64,000 nucleotides of DNA, from NCBI RefSeq assembly GCF_000526915.1, contig NZ_JAGZ01000001.1, forward strand, positions 620,001-684,000, read 5' to 3'. The notes beneath the pieces are model-generated. The model did not search any database and was not told where the DNA came from. It was given only the letters and a program-made list of their open reading frames with translations. Below are positions 55,727 through 64,000 of this stretch, one piece after another. The position numbers and the translations under genes were made by a program. Source of the DNA: Mycobacterium genavense ATCC 51234 (GTDB lineage: Bacteria > Actinomycetota > Actinomycetes > Mycobacteriales > Mycobacteriaceae). The number at the start of each line of letters is the position of its first letter. Position 1 is the first letter of the stretch.

Positions 55727-57106
55727 CTAGATCGCCGCGCCGGGGTTGAGGATGCCCAGCGGGTCGAGCGCCTGCTTGATGCGCTGATTGAGCGCCATCA
55801 CCTCGGGCCCGAGGTAGTCGTCCAGCCAGGGCCGCTTGAGCCGGCCCACCCCGTGCTCACCGGTCATCGTGCCGCCCAAACCGATGGCCAGATCCATGAT
55901 TTCGCCGAACGCCAGCTGAGCGCGCTCGGCCATCGCGGCGTCGGCGGGGTCGTACACGATCAGCGGGTGGGTGTTGCCGTCGCCGGCGTGGGCGATCACC
56001 GAGATCATCAGGTCGCGCTGCGCGGCGATGCGGGCAATGCCGGTGACCAGCTTGCCCAGCGCGGGAAGCGGCACCCCGAAGTCTTCGAGCAGCAGCGACC
56101 CCTTGGCCTCGACGGCCGGGATACAGAAGCGTCGCGCGGAGACGAAGGCCTCGCCCTCGACCGGGTCGTCGGTGGTGAAAACGTCCGTTGCATTGTTCTC
56201 GGCAAATATCGCCGCCATCAGCTCGGCGTCCTCGCCACTAGCGCGGCCGCGCTCGTCGGAGCCGGCCACCAGCATCGCGGCCGCCCCGCGATCCAGATCC
56301 ATGCGCAAGATGTCCTCGACGGCGTTGATCGCCGCCGAATCCATGAACTCCAGCATCGCCGGGCGCAGTCGGGTGGCGACCCCGAGCACCGCGTCGACCG
56401 CCGCTTCGACCGAGGCGAAGGTGGCCACCACCACGGCCGAGGTGTTCTGCGCGGGCAGCAGCCGCAGCGTCACTTCCGTGACGACGCCCAACGTGCCTTC
56501 ACTGCCGACGAACAGCTTGGTCAGCGACAGGCCCGCGACGTCCTTCAGGCGTGGCCCGCCCAGCCGCACCGCGGTGCCGTCGGCCAGCACCACCTGCATG
56601 CCCAGCACGTAATCGGTGGTGACGCCGTACTTCACGCAGCACAGGCCCCCGGCGTTGGTGGCAATATTGCCGCCGATGCTGCAGATCTCGTACGACGACG
56701 GGTCCGGCGGATACCACAGGCCGTGTTTGGCGACGGCCTTTTTCACCTCGGCGTTGAGCAGCCCAGGCTGGCATACCGCCGTCCGGGTGACCGGGTCGAC
56801 GGTGATGTCGCGCATCTTCTCCGTCGACAACACGATCCCGTTGGCCAGCGCCGTCGCCCCGCCCGACAATCCGGTGCCGGCGCCCCGGGGCACCACCGGT
56901 ACTCGGTGGGCGGTGGCCCAGCGCAGCACGGCCTGGACGTCTTCGGTGCAGCGCGCCCGGACCACGGCCATCGGCGTGCCGGCGGACGGGTCGAAGGCCC
57001 GGTCGTGGCGATAGCCGTCGGTGATGGTCGGGTCGGTGACAACCATCCCGTCCGGCAGGTCGGCGATCAGGCCGGCCAGCATGTCTGCGTTGACTGCGGC
57101 GCTCAC
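55727..57106 (-). CDS. FAD-linked glycolate/D-lactate oxidase-type dehydrogenase
   Basis: A 459-aa flavoprotein of the GlcD/D-lactate dehydrogenase type (Rv1257c counterpart). PCMH FAD-binding motifs: PVVPRGAGTGLSGGATALAN, PDPSSYEICSIGGNIATNAG and VGSEGTLGVVTEVTL. The C-terminal FAD-oxidase domain has HAGDGNTHPLIVYD and the metal/substrate site GEHGVGRLKRPWL. Substrate is most likely a 2-hydroxy acid. GTG 57106. Only nine bases separate it from the end of the tap gene on the same strand. Confidence 0.88.
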   Translation of the reverse strand: MSAAVNADMLAGLIADLPDGMVVTDPTITDGYRHDRAFDPSAGTPMAVVRARCTEDVQAVLRWATAHRVPVVPRGAGTGLSGGATALANGIVLSTEKMRDITVDPVTRTAVCQPGLLNAEVKKAVAKHGLWYPPDPSSYEICSIGGNIATNAGGLCCVKYGVTTDYVLGMQVVLADGTAVRLGGPRLKDVAGLSLTKLFVGSEGTLGVVTEVTLRLLPAQNTSAVVVATFASVEAAVDAVLGVATRLRPAMLEFMDSAAINAVEDILRMDLDRGAAAMLVAGSDERGRASGEDAELMAAIFAENNATDVFTTDDPVEGEAFVSARRFCIPAVEAKGSLLLEDFGVPLPALGKLVTGIARIAAQRDLMISVIAHAGDGNTHPLIVYDPADAAMAERAQLAFGEIMDLAIGLGGTMTGEHGVGRLKRPWLDDYLGPEVMALNQRIKQALDPLGILNPGAAI

Positions 57107-57115
57107 GGGGCGATT

Positions 57116-58363
57116 TTACGGCGCTGAATCCCCGGCAAACTTCGGCGCGCGATCGAGTTCGCGCAGCGACGGCAGCGCACAGGCGACCAGGCCGACGGCG
57201 ACGATCGGCACAGCCAACGTCAGGAAGGTGACCCGCAGCCCGGCGGCGTCGGCCAGCGGACCGGCCACCAGCAAGCCCAACGGGCCCGCAGCGAAGGTCA
57301 GCCCCGTCATCACCCCGACCACCCGGCCGCGCAGATGCTGCGGAGCCCGGGTCTGCATCACGTAGTTGTAGATCGGCTGGATCGGCCCGTAGACCAGGCC
57401 GGTCAGACCGCACAACGCCAGGATCACCGGTAGCGGCGGCAAGAACGCGATGCCGACCGACGCGGCGCCGAAGGTCAGTGTCGCGGTGAGCACGGCCGTG
57501 CGCCGCCGCACGTATTGCGACAGCACTGCGTAGCCCAGCGCGCCGGCCACACCGCCGACCCCCAGCGCCATCAGCGCCGTGCCCAGCTGCTCGGGTTCGT
57601 GACGATCGCTGAAGTACTTGGGAAACAGCACGCTTTCCATCGGCAGATACAGCGCGGTGACGACCAGGTCCACCAGGGCCAGCGTGCGCAGCACCCGCAG
57701 GTTCCAGACGAATCGCAGTCCCTCGGCGACCCCGGACACCAGCCCGTCGGGTCGGGTGGCGTGGTGCGGCTTGCCGATGCCCTCCAGCCGCAGCGCCCCA
57801 ATTGCCAACAACGACAACGCGAAACAGCTCGCCGTGATCCACATCGTGTTGACGCCGCCGACCGTGGCGATCATCAAACCGCCGATGCCCGGGCCGACGA
57901 TGTAAGCCAGGTTGAGAATCGCTTCGTAGACGCTGTTGGTGCGGTCCAGCGACCAGCCGGCCCGGGCGGCGGCCTCCGGCAGCATCGACTGGCGGGCCGT
58001 GGTACCGGCCGGGTCGAAAGCGGCGGAGCAGAACCCCAATGCGGCCAGCGCGGTGGCGTCGATCGTGCTCGCGCCGAAAAGCCAGGCGAGCACCGGGACC
58101 GCCGCGACCGCCGAGCCGGACAGTGAATCGGAGACCAGCGAAATGCGGCGGCGCCCGAAAATGTCGACCGCGGTGCCGGCGACCAGGGTGGACAGCACCA
58201 GGGGCACCGTCATCGCCGCGGCCACGATCGACGCGTCGCCGGCGCTGCCGCGATGCTGCAACGCCAGCCACGGGAAGGCAACCAGCGAAATGCCGGTACC
58301 CGCGGTCGCCACCAGCGTGGCGAACAGGATCAGAAGCGCCGGACCGCGGCTGGAATTCGTCAT
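57116..58363 (-). CDS. tap: Tap-type MFS multidrug efflux pump
   Basis: A 415-aa, 12-helix DHA3-type exporter (Rv1258c counterpart). In M. tuberculosis and M. fortuitum Tap exports tetracycline, aminoglycosides and other drugs and belongs to the WhiB7 regulon. Motif-like segments: AGTAVDIFGRRRISLVSDSL after helix 2, NLAYIVGPGIGGLMIA at helix 5, LRGRVVGVMTGLTFAAGPLG at helix 10/11. ATG 58363. The 72 bases to udgB are short for a WhiB7-type leader; I see a possible TAGATT -10 but no clear AT-rich WhiB7 site. Confidence 0.9.
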   Translation of the reverse strand: MTNSSRGPALLILFATLVATAGTGISLVAFPWLALQHRGSAGDASIVAAAMTVPLVLSTLVAGTAVDIFGRRRISLVSDSLSGSAVAAVPVLAWLFGASTIDATALAALGFCSAAFDPAGTTARQSMLPEAAARAGWSLDRTNSVYEAILNLAYIVGPGIGGLMIATVGGVNTMWITASCFALSLLAIGALRLEGIGKPHHATRPDGLVSGVAEGLRFVWNLRVLRTLALVDLVVTALYLPMESVLFPKYFSDRHEPEQLGTALMALGVGGVAGALGYAVLSQYVRRRTAVLTATLTFGAASVGIAFLPPLPVILALCGLTGLVYGPIQPIYNYVMQTRAPQHLRGRVVGVMTGLTFAAGPLGLLVAGPLADAAGLRVTFLTLAVPIVAVGLVACALPSLRELDRAPKFAGDSAP

Positions 58364-58435
58364 AGATATCGCCGGGAAAATCTAACCGCAAAGCGATCGC
58401 GGCAGCCACCGAATTTCGTGGCGACCGCCGGCTGA

Positions 58436-59263
58436 ATGCAGGATGTTCACGTGCTTGTTCATCCGAATACCGGATCGGCATTCGATTCGCCGGTCGCGCC
58501 CGGCACCGGATGGCCCGGCGATCCGGCCACCCCGCTCACACCCAAGGCAGCCGACGCGGCGGGAGTCCGTGCGCTGGCCGCTGCGACCGGCTCGATACCG
58601 GAGTTGGACGCCGTGATCAGCGTCTGTCGAGCATGCCCGCGGCTGGTCGCCTGGCGCGAGGACGTCGCGGTGGCCAAACGGCGCGCGTTTGCCGGCCAGC
58701 CCTATTGGGGCCGGCCGGTGCCGGGCTGGGGATCGCAACGGCCGCGAATCTTCATCGTCGGGTTGGCGCCGGCGGCCCACGGCGCCAACCGGACCGGCCG
58801 GATGTTCACCGGGGACCGGTCCGGGGATCAGCTCTACGCCGCCCTGTACCGGGCCGGACTGGTCAACCAGCCCATCAGTGTGGATGCCGCAGACGGGTTG
58901 CAGACCAAGCAGATTCGGATCTCCGCACCCGTGCGATGCGCGCCGCCGGCCAACGCCCCGACCCCGGACGAGCGGGACACCTGTTGGCCCTGGCTGGAAG
59001 CCGAATGGCGGTTGGTGTCCGAGCACGTCCGCACGGTGGTGGCCCTGGGCGGGTTCGGCTGGCAGATCGCGCTGCGGCTGCCGGGCGTCACCGGGACCCC
59101 CAAGCCGCGGTTCGGCCACGGCGCCGTCGCCGAGTTGGGATCGGGAGTGCGTTTGCTGGGCTGCTACCACCCCAGCCAGCAAAACATGTTCACCGGTAGG
59201 CTGACTCCGGCAATGCTTGACGACATCTTCATCGAAGCCAAGAAGCTGGCAGGGATCAATTGA
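58436..59263 (+). CDS. udgB: Family 5 uracil-DNA glycosylase
   Basis: UdgB excises uracil, hypoxanthine and related lesions and carries a 4Fe-4S cluster. The 275-aa product has the cluster cysteines in CRACPRL and [16 protein letters not shown], the catalytic loop [20 protein letters not shown] (GxAPA...) and the minor-groove loop [18 protein letters not shown] 58436 gives a slightly shorter N-terminus than in M. tuberculosis; GTG 58442 is an alternative nearby. Six bases separate it from the next gene, so they are probably co-transcribed. Divergent from tap. Confidence 0.93.
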   Translation: MQDVHVLVHPNTGSAFDSPVAPGTGWPGDPATPLTPKAADAAGVRALAAATGSIPELDAVISVCRACPRLVAWREDVAVAKRRAFAGQPYWGRPVPGWGSQRPRIFIVGLAPAAHGANRTGRMFTGDRSGDQLYAALYRAGLVNQPISVDAADGLQTKQIRISAPVRCAPPANAPTPDERDTCWPWLEAEWRLVSEHVRTVVALGGFGWQIALRLPGVTGTPKPRFGHGAVAELGSGVRLLGCYHPSQQNMFTGRLTPAMLDDIFIEAKKLAGIN

Positions 59264-59269
59264 CTTTCC

Positions 59270-60399
59270 ATGACTAAGGTACTGATTTCCGGGGCCAGTG
59301 TCGCCGGTACAACGTTGGCGTATTGGCTTGGGCAGCATGGCTATTCGGTGACCGTCGTGGAGCGGCACCCCGGGCTGCGCCCGGGTGGGCAGGCGATCGA
59401 CGTGCGCGGCCCGGCGCTGACGGTGCTCGACCGCATGGGTCTGCTGCAGGCCGCCGCGGACCGCAAGACGGGCATTCGGGGCTCTTCGGTCGTCGACTGT
59501 GACGGCAACGAGCTGTCGCGCGACACCGAATCGACGCCGACCGGCGGCCCGATCGACAATCCGGACATCGAGCTGCTGCGCGACGACTTGGTCGAGTTGC
59601 TCTACCAGGCAACCCAGCCCGCGACCGAGTACCTCTTCGACGACAACATCACCGCGATGGACAACCGCGGCACCGGCGTCGACGTGACCTTCGAGCGCGA
59701 ACCCGCGCGAAGCTTCGACCTGGTGATCGGGGCTGACGGTTTGCATTCCAATGTGTGCCGGCTGGTTTTCGAGCCCGAGGAGCGCTTCATCAAGCGGTTG
59801 GGGACGCATGCGGCGATCTTCACCGTGCCCAATTTCCTGGATTTGGACTTCTGGCAGATGTGGCATTACGGGGACACCACCATGGCCGGGATCTACAGCG
59901 CCCGCAACAACGCCGAGGCGCGCGCCATGCTGGGCTTCATGGACACCGAACTGCGCCTGACTACCGCGATGTCGAGGCCCAGTTCGCCGAGAACGAGCAG
60001 CGGATGTCCGACGACGGCTGGGTCCGCCCGCAACTGCTGAAGTTGATGCGCGAGGCGCCGGATTTCTACTTCGACGAGATGGCGCAGATCGTGATGGATC
60101 ACTGGTCGATCGGCCGGTTGGCGCTGGTGGGCGACGCCGCATACTGCTGCTCGCCGTTGTCGGGTCAGGGAACCAGCGTCGCGCTGCTGGGCGCCTACAT
60201 CCTGGCCGGCGAGCTCAAGCGCGCCACCGAAGGCGACTGGGTCGACCATGGGGTCGCGTTTACCAACTACTTCAAGCGTTTTCACGGCTACACCGAACGC
60301 ACCCAGTTCCTGGCCACCGACAACATTCCCGGCGGTGCCCCGATATCGCAGGAGCAGTTCGAGGCGGTCGTGAATTCGATTTCGCTCAGCAATTACTGA
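59270..60399 (+). pseudogene. FAD-dependent monooxygenase (Rv1260 type), frameshifted
   Basis: PHBH/TetX-like flavoprotein: GASVAGTTLAYWLGQHGYSV for FAD, then RPGGQAIDVRGPAL and DLVIGADGLHSNV (DG motif) in the first frame from ATG 59270. At 59959 the sequence reads CGCCTGACTACCGC where CGCCTGGACTACCGC would keep LDYRDVEAQFAENEQRM in frame; one G is missing. The second FAD motif ALVGDAAYCCSPLSGQGTS and the C-terminus then follow in another frame to 60399. With that base restored the protein is 376 aa. As read, the product stops after 256 residues without the GD motif. Linked to udgB upstream. Confidence 0.87.
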
Positions 60400-60436
60400 C
60401 GGGAACGAACACCGCACCGAATGCGTTGAGCCCATC

Positions 60437-61468
60437 GTGCGTCTATCCGTCCTCGATCTCGTCCCGGTACGCACCGACCAGTCGACCGGGGACGCGCTGG
60501 CGGCCACCGTGGCGCTGGCGCAGACCGCCGACCGGCTGGGGTTCACCCGCTACTGGGTGGCCGAACACCACAACATGCCGTCGGTGGGCGCCACCAGCCC
60601 GCCGGTGCTGCTGGCCTACCTGGCCGCGCAGACGTCGCGCGTGCGACTGGGATCCGGTGGGGTCATGCTGCCCAACCATGCGCCGCTGGCTGTCGCCGAG
60701 CAGTTCGCGCTGCTGGAAGCCGCCGCTCCGGGCCGCATCGACCTGGGTATCGGCCGCGCGCCCGGCTCCGACCCGGTGACGTCGTACGCGTTGCGCGGTG
60801 GCCGTGACGATCGCGACATCGAGAACTTCCCCGAATACCTCGACGACGTGGCGGCGCTGATGAGTGCGCGCGGTGTGCTGGTTCCGCTGCGCTCGGGCGA
60901 CTACCGGCTCAAGGCGACTCCCGCGGCGGCCGGCGAGCCGCGGCTGTGGCTACTGGGCTCGTCGATGTATTCGGCGCATCTGGCGGCGGCCAAGGGGCTG
61001 CCGTATGTGTTCGCACATCACTTCTCCGGCAAGGGAACCGAAGAGGCGCTGCAGATCTACCGCACCCGGTTCCAGCCCAGCGCCTTGACCCCAGAGCCCG
61101 TGACGTTCTTGACGGTGAACGCCGCAGTGGCCGAAACACACGATGAGGCAACGGCATTGATGCTGCCGAACCTGCAGATGATGGCGCGGCTGCGGACCGG
61201 GCAGCCGCTGGGCCCGGTCCTGCTGGTGGAGGAGGCCGAAGTGGCGGAGCTGACCCCGGCGCAGCAACACATCGTCGACAGCGGGTTGCGGCGTGCCGTC
61301 CTCGGTACCCCGGCCGAAGCTGCCGAGCAACTGCGAACGCTGGCCGAGCAGTTCGCGGTCGACGAGGTGATGGTGAACCCGGTCGCGTCGGCCCGGCGCG
61401 GCACCGACCCCGCCACCGCGCCCGGACGGGTGGCAACCCTGGAGCTGCTGGCCAAGGAATTGTTCTAG
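60437..61468 (+). CDS. LLM class flavin-dependent oxidoreductase (MsnO8 family)
   Basis: A 343-aa luciferase-like TIM-barrel protein. Family features: LSVLDLVPVRTDQSTGDAL, YWVAEHHNMPSVGATSPPVL, RVRLGSGGVMLPNHAPLAVA, GRIDLGIGRAPGSDP and WLLGSSMYSAHLAAAKGLPY. It belongs to the group 1 LLM enzymes related to MsnO8/YhbW, and substrates are mostly unknown. GTG 60437. This gene is not at this place in the M. tuberculosis order. Its TAG stop lies within CTAG shared with the stop of the converging EAL gene. Confidence 0.87.
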   Translation: MRLSVLDLVPVRTDQSTGDALAATVALAQTADRLGFTRYWVAEHHNMPSVGATSPPVLLAYLAAQTSRVRLGSGGVMLPNHAPLAVAEQFALLEAAAPGRIDLGIGRAPGSDPVTSYALRGGRDDRDIENFPEYLDDVAALMSARGVLVPLRSGDYRLKATPAAAGEPRLWLLGSSMYSAHLAAAKGLPYVFAHHFSGKGTEEALQIYRTRFQPSALTPEPVTFLTVNAAVAETHDEATALMLPNLQMMARLRTGQPLGPVLLVEEAEVAELTPAQQHIVDSGLRRAVLGTPAEAAEQLRTLAEQFAVDEVMVNPVASARRGTDPATAPGRVATLELLAKELF

Positions 61469-64000
61469 TCGGCGACGCCGGCCTGCTCGCGCCGGGTCGA
61501 CTTGCGTTGCGGCACTTGGTGGCTGATCCACTCCTCGAGCTCGGCCGGCGACAACGGCGGGGTGTGCACGAACCCCTGAGTGATCGTGCAGCCGAATCGT
61601 TGCAGCGCGTTCAACGTGACCTGGTCTTCTACTCCCTCGGCCACCCGGTCCGCGCCCAGGCTGTCGGCCAGCGCCACCGTGGACCGCACGATCGCGACCG
61701 ATCGGGCGTCTTGCGCCAGCCGCGCCACGAAGATCCTGTCGAGCTTCAACTTGTCGACCGAGACGTCCTGCAGGCGCGCCAGCGACGACCAGCCGGTGCC
61801 GTAGTCGTCCAGTGAGATGCGGACGCCCAGGCGCTGCAGCTCGGCCATGGTGTTGTGCGACCGCACCGAGTCGACCAGGGCGCTTTCGGTGATCTCGATG
61901 ATCAGTGCGTCCGCGGGCAAACCGCGGGCCCACAGCAGCCTTTCGATCGAGCCGACCAGCTCCAGGTCGAGCAGGTTGGTCGTCGCCAGGTTCACCGACA
62001 CCGACGAGGTGATGCCCTTTTCGCGCCAGTACTGGATCTGGGTGAGAGCGAGTTTGAGTGTGCGGTCGGCGATCTTGCGCATCAGCCCGGCACGTTCGGC
62101 GGCGGGCAGGAATTTCTCGGGCAGCAGTAGTCCGCGAGTGGGATGGTTCCACCGCAGCAGTGCCTCGACGCTGTGCACGCTGCCGTCGGTGGAGTCGACC
62201 TTGGGCTGGTAATACAAGGTCGGTTCGTCACCTTCGAACAGCGCGGTGCGCAATTCCTCGATCAGGTTGGGGTCGGTTTCGCGGTACACCTCGAACGCCG
62301 AGTCGTACACCGCGATCTTGCCCGGCGCGGACTTGGCGTGCGGCATCGCCGCCTCGGCGCGACTGAGCAGCTCTTGGGGATGCTCACAGTGGTCGGGGCA
62401 CAGCGCGATCGCGATGCGCGCGTCGACGCGCACGGTGACCGGATCCAGGGCGAACGGCTCGCCCAGGGATTCGAGTAGCCGGCCGGCTTGCGCGCGGGCG
62501 CCGGTCAGGTCGGATCCCTCGGTCAGCAGGATCGCGAATTCGTCGTCGCTGACCCGCGCCAGCAGATCCTCGTGACGCACGCTGTTGGCGAGTCGATCCG
62601 CGATGTGGCGCAACACTTGGTCGCCGAACCGGCGACCAAGTGCGTCGCTGATCTCGTCGATCTCGTAGAGCTTCACCAACAGCAACGCCTTGCGCGACGG
62701 TGTCTTGAGTGCCGGGTCGATCTCTGTCGGCGGGGAGTCGGACAACGCCGTGAACGCGGTGGCCAACGACCGGCGGTTGGGCAACGTCGTCAACTCGTCG
62801 GTCATGGCGTGCTTGTAGCTTTCGGCCATCAGGCTGACGTCGCGCAGCGTCAGCGAAAACCGCACGGCCGTGGTCACCAGACTCAGTGCCGCCAAACCCG
62901 TTGCAAGACGGGAGCTTTCGTCGAAAATTGCCACTCCCAGCGTGATGGCTGTGCCGGCCACCGGCACGGCGTAGGAGCCGAATCCACGCTTGAGTGCGGG
63001 CACCACCGAGGACGTGGGCACCCAGCCGGCCATCGCTACCAGCAACGACGCCGCCGGCCAGACGGCGTCCAGCGTGGTGCCGGCGCGATATGCGGCCCCG
63101 GCGGTCTCGAAGAGATAGACGGTGTCCGCGAGCGCAAATGCGGCCAGACCGGCCACCAGCAAGATCCAGCGGAATTCGTTGTGCCAACCGACGATTGCCA
63201 GCATGGCGGCGGCCAGCGCCACCAGCACCAGATCGCCCCACGGATACAACAGCCCGACCAAGACGGTGTGCGGCGCCCGGGTCGCCGCGGCGTGCAGCGG
63301 CCCGGCGTACAGCGCCACACCCAGCGCGGCCACGGCCAGACCGCAGACCAGCGGATCGAGCCGGATCGGAATCGGTACGGCCCCCAGGCGTGCCCATACC
63401 AGCAGCAGGCCGAGATAGACGAGGGGATAGAACGCGAGGTACGCCGGGTCGGCCGCGGAGGGGGACTGGCCGTCGGGCACCCGCAACAGGTAGACGACGT
63501 CACCGACCGCCGAGCATGCCATTCCGAGCGCGATCAGCCACCAGGCCGACCGATCGGTCGCCACCCGGTAGGCGCGCATGGCAATCAGTCCGGCTGCCAA
63601 CAGGTTCAATGCCGCGTACAAAAAATTGGCGAAGAAGCTGTCCCGGGCGTTGAGGCCGGCGACACTCGTCGCGGTGAACGTGATCACACCAATTGCCAAT
63701 ACTCCCATGGCAATCCGGATCGGCGTCGATGCCCAGTCCGAGCTGCCTGGCGAATCCTCCACCGTGTCAGGTACTTTCGGCTCCACGCGGGTGACGCGAG
63801 GTGAGGTGGAGGCGCTCGAGGCGGCCGCCGAAACCGGCGCCCAATCCGCCAGCTTGGCCGGCAAGGCCGAGACCGCCGACAACGCCGACTCCGTCGACCG
63901 CGGGAAGGTATAGGAGAACGGAATATCCGGCACGAAGCTGCGGACGCATTGGCCGCCTTCGCGTTTGGCGGTATACATGGCCAGGTCGGCGTGCCGCAGC
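61465..64000 (-). CDS. Membrane GGDEF-EAL c-di-GMP protein, 5' end outside the window
   Basis: The frame stays open to the right edge. At the edge it reads LRHADLAMYTAKREGGQ, which is the usual last helix of a GGDEF domain. A linker follows, then about eight to nine membrane helices (from TPIRIAMGVLAIGVITFTA to VPVAGTAITLGVAIFDE), a second GGDEF-like domain (DELTTLPNRRSLATAF) whose signature is SDDEF, thus probably not a cyclase, and a complete EAL domain: VEALLRW, SVNLATTN, ITESALVD, DDYGTGWSSL, LKLDRIFV, AEGVED, TITQGF. The EAL metal and catalytic residues look intact, so c-di-GMP hydrolysis is likely. Either this is one protein with two GGDEF domains or a new start lies near 63800-63930, such as the GTG of VRSFVPDIPF. 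The stop overlaps the LLM gene's. Confidence 0.82.
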   Translation of the reverse strand, partial: LRHADLAMYTAKREGGQCVRSFVPDIPFSYTFPRSTESALSAVSALPAKLADWAPVSAAASSASTSPRVTRVEPKVPDTVEDSPGSSDWASTPIRIAMGVLAIGVITFTATSVAGLNARDSFFANFLYAALNLLAAGLIAMRAYRVATDRSAWWLIALGMACSAVGDVVYLLRVPDGQSPSAADPAYLAFYPLVYLGLLLVWARLGAVPIPIRLDPLVCGLAVAALGVALYAGPLHAAATRAPHTVLVGLLYPWGDLVLVALAAAMLAIVGWHNEFRWILLVAGLAAFALADTVYLFETAGAAYRAGTTLDAVWPAASLLVAMAGWVPTSSVVPALKRGFGSYAVPVAGTAITLGVAIFDESSRLATGLAALSLVTTAVRFSLTLRDVSLMAESYKHAMTDELTTLPNRRSLATAFTALSDSPPTEIDPALKTPSRKALLLVKLYEIDEISDALGRRFGDQVLRHIADRLANSVRHEDLLARVSDDEFAILLTEGSDLTGARAQAGRLLESLGEPFALDPVTVRVDARIAIALCPDHCEHPQELLSRAEAAMPHAKSAPGKIAVYDSAFEVYRETDPNLIEELRTALFEGDEPTLYYQPKVDSTDGSVHSVEALLRWNHPTRGLLLPEKFLPAAERAGLMRKIADRTLKLALTQIQYWREKGITSSVSVNLATTNLLDLELVGSIERLLWARGLPADALIIEITESALVDSVRSHNTMAELQRLGVRISLDDYGTGWSSLARLQDVSVDKLKLDRIFVARLAQDARSVAIVRSTVALADSLGADRVAEGVEDQVTLNALQRFGCTITQGFVHTPPLSPAELEEWISHQVPQRKSTRREQAGVAD

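Noticed and set aside
58364..58435. WhiB7-type leader or promoter before tap
   Set aside because: Only 72 bases are available and I see no AT-rich stretch abutting a -35 element.

Overview
The window is a contiguous chromosomal stretch of a high-G+C, slow-growing non-tuberculous Mycobacterium. Gene content and order follow the M. tuberculosis block from about Rv1200 to Rv1260 almost gene for gene (Rv numbers here are from memory of the family, not from a search). Relative to that block I see no PE14, no Rv1225c-Rv1228 segment, no VapBC33/PE_PGRS23 and no RelEF pair. Present instead are a small malic enzyme, a SUFU-like gene, a second short-chain dehydrogenase, a luciferase-like oxidoreductase and a membrane c-di-GMP protein. 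I found no rRNA or tRNA genes, insertion sequences, prophage or CRISPR arrays, and no gene-free stretch over 300 bases.

Layout. 1-9.9 kb: tail of an MFS transporter, lysine/DAP genes dapD and dapE, a broken STAND ATPase, a LOG-type phosphoribohydrolase, fadD6, folP2-gpgS, a DivIVA-like membrane protein and tagA. 10-13 kb: a DUF3117 mini-protein and divergent glgM (frameshifted)/glgC. 13-18.6 kb: a CocE-type hydrolase, then a TetR-controlled ABC exporter operon whose ATPase gene is decayed. 18.6-22.9 kb: an O-methyltransferase and the envelope-stress cluster sigE-rseA-htrA-tatB. 22.9-28 kb: mrp, a lytic transglycosylase, a DUF1003 protein, an MgtE-N/CBS protein and a DUF4190 protein. 28-33.5 kb: the trehalose-recycling transporter lpqY-sugA-sugB-sugC with a GS17M-like gene in front and a SUFU-like gene coupled behind. 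33.5-39.8 kb: corA, mdh, a malic enzyme with an internal stop, lpqZ and two tandem SDR genes. 39.8-50.8 kb: kgd, a membrane protein, an EmrB-type MFS pump, a large nuclease-helicase and lprE. 50.8-64 kb: deaD-acyltransferase, TetR/cyp130 (frameshifted), an FAD-linked oxidase, the Tap pump, udgB, a frameshifted FAD monooxygenase, an LLM oxidoreductase and a GGDEF/EAL protein that runs off the right edge.

Two functional themes stand out. The first is storage and cell-envelope glucan metabolism: GpgS starts methylglucose lipopolysaccharide, GlgC/GlgM make ADP-glucose and maltose-1-phosphate, and LpqY-SugABC recovers trehalose. The second is the envelope stress response: SigE, its anti-sigma factor RseA, the protease HtrA and the Tat component TatB, in one dense co-directional run.

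Six loci carry reading-frame lesions: the STAND ATPase, glgM, the ABC ATPase, the malic enzyme, cyp130 and the FAD monooxygenase. The ABC ATPase has at least four independent lesions including a Walker A Lys-to-Glu change, so its decay is almost certainly real. The single-lesion cases could be real pseudogenes or base-calling errors in GC-rich runs. I did not find a clearly new multi-gene system; the best leads are the SUFU-like gene tied to the trehalose transporter, the possible double-GGDEF membrane protein at the right edge, and the amber-interrupted malic enzyme.
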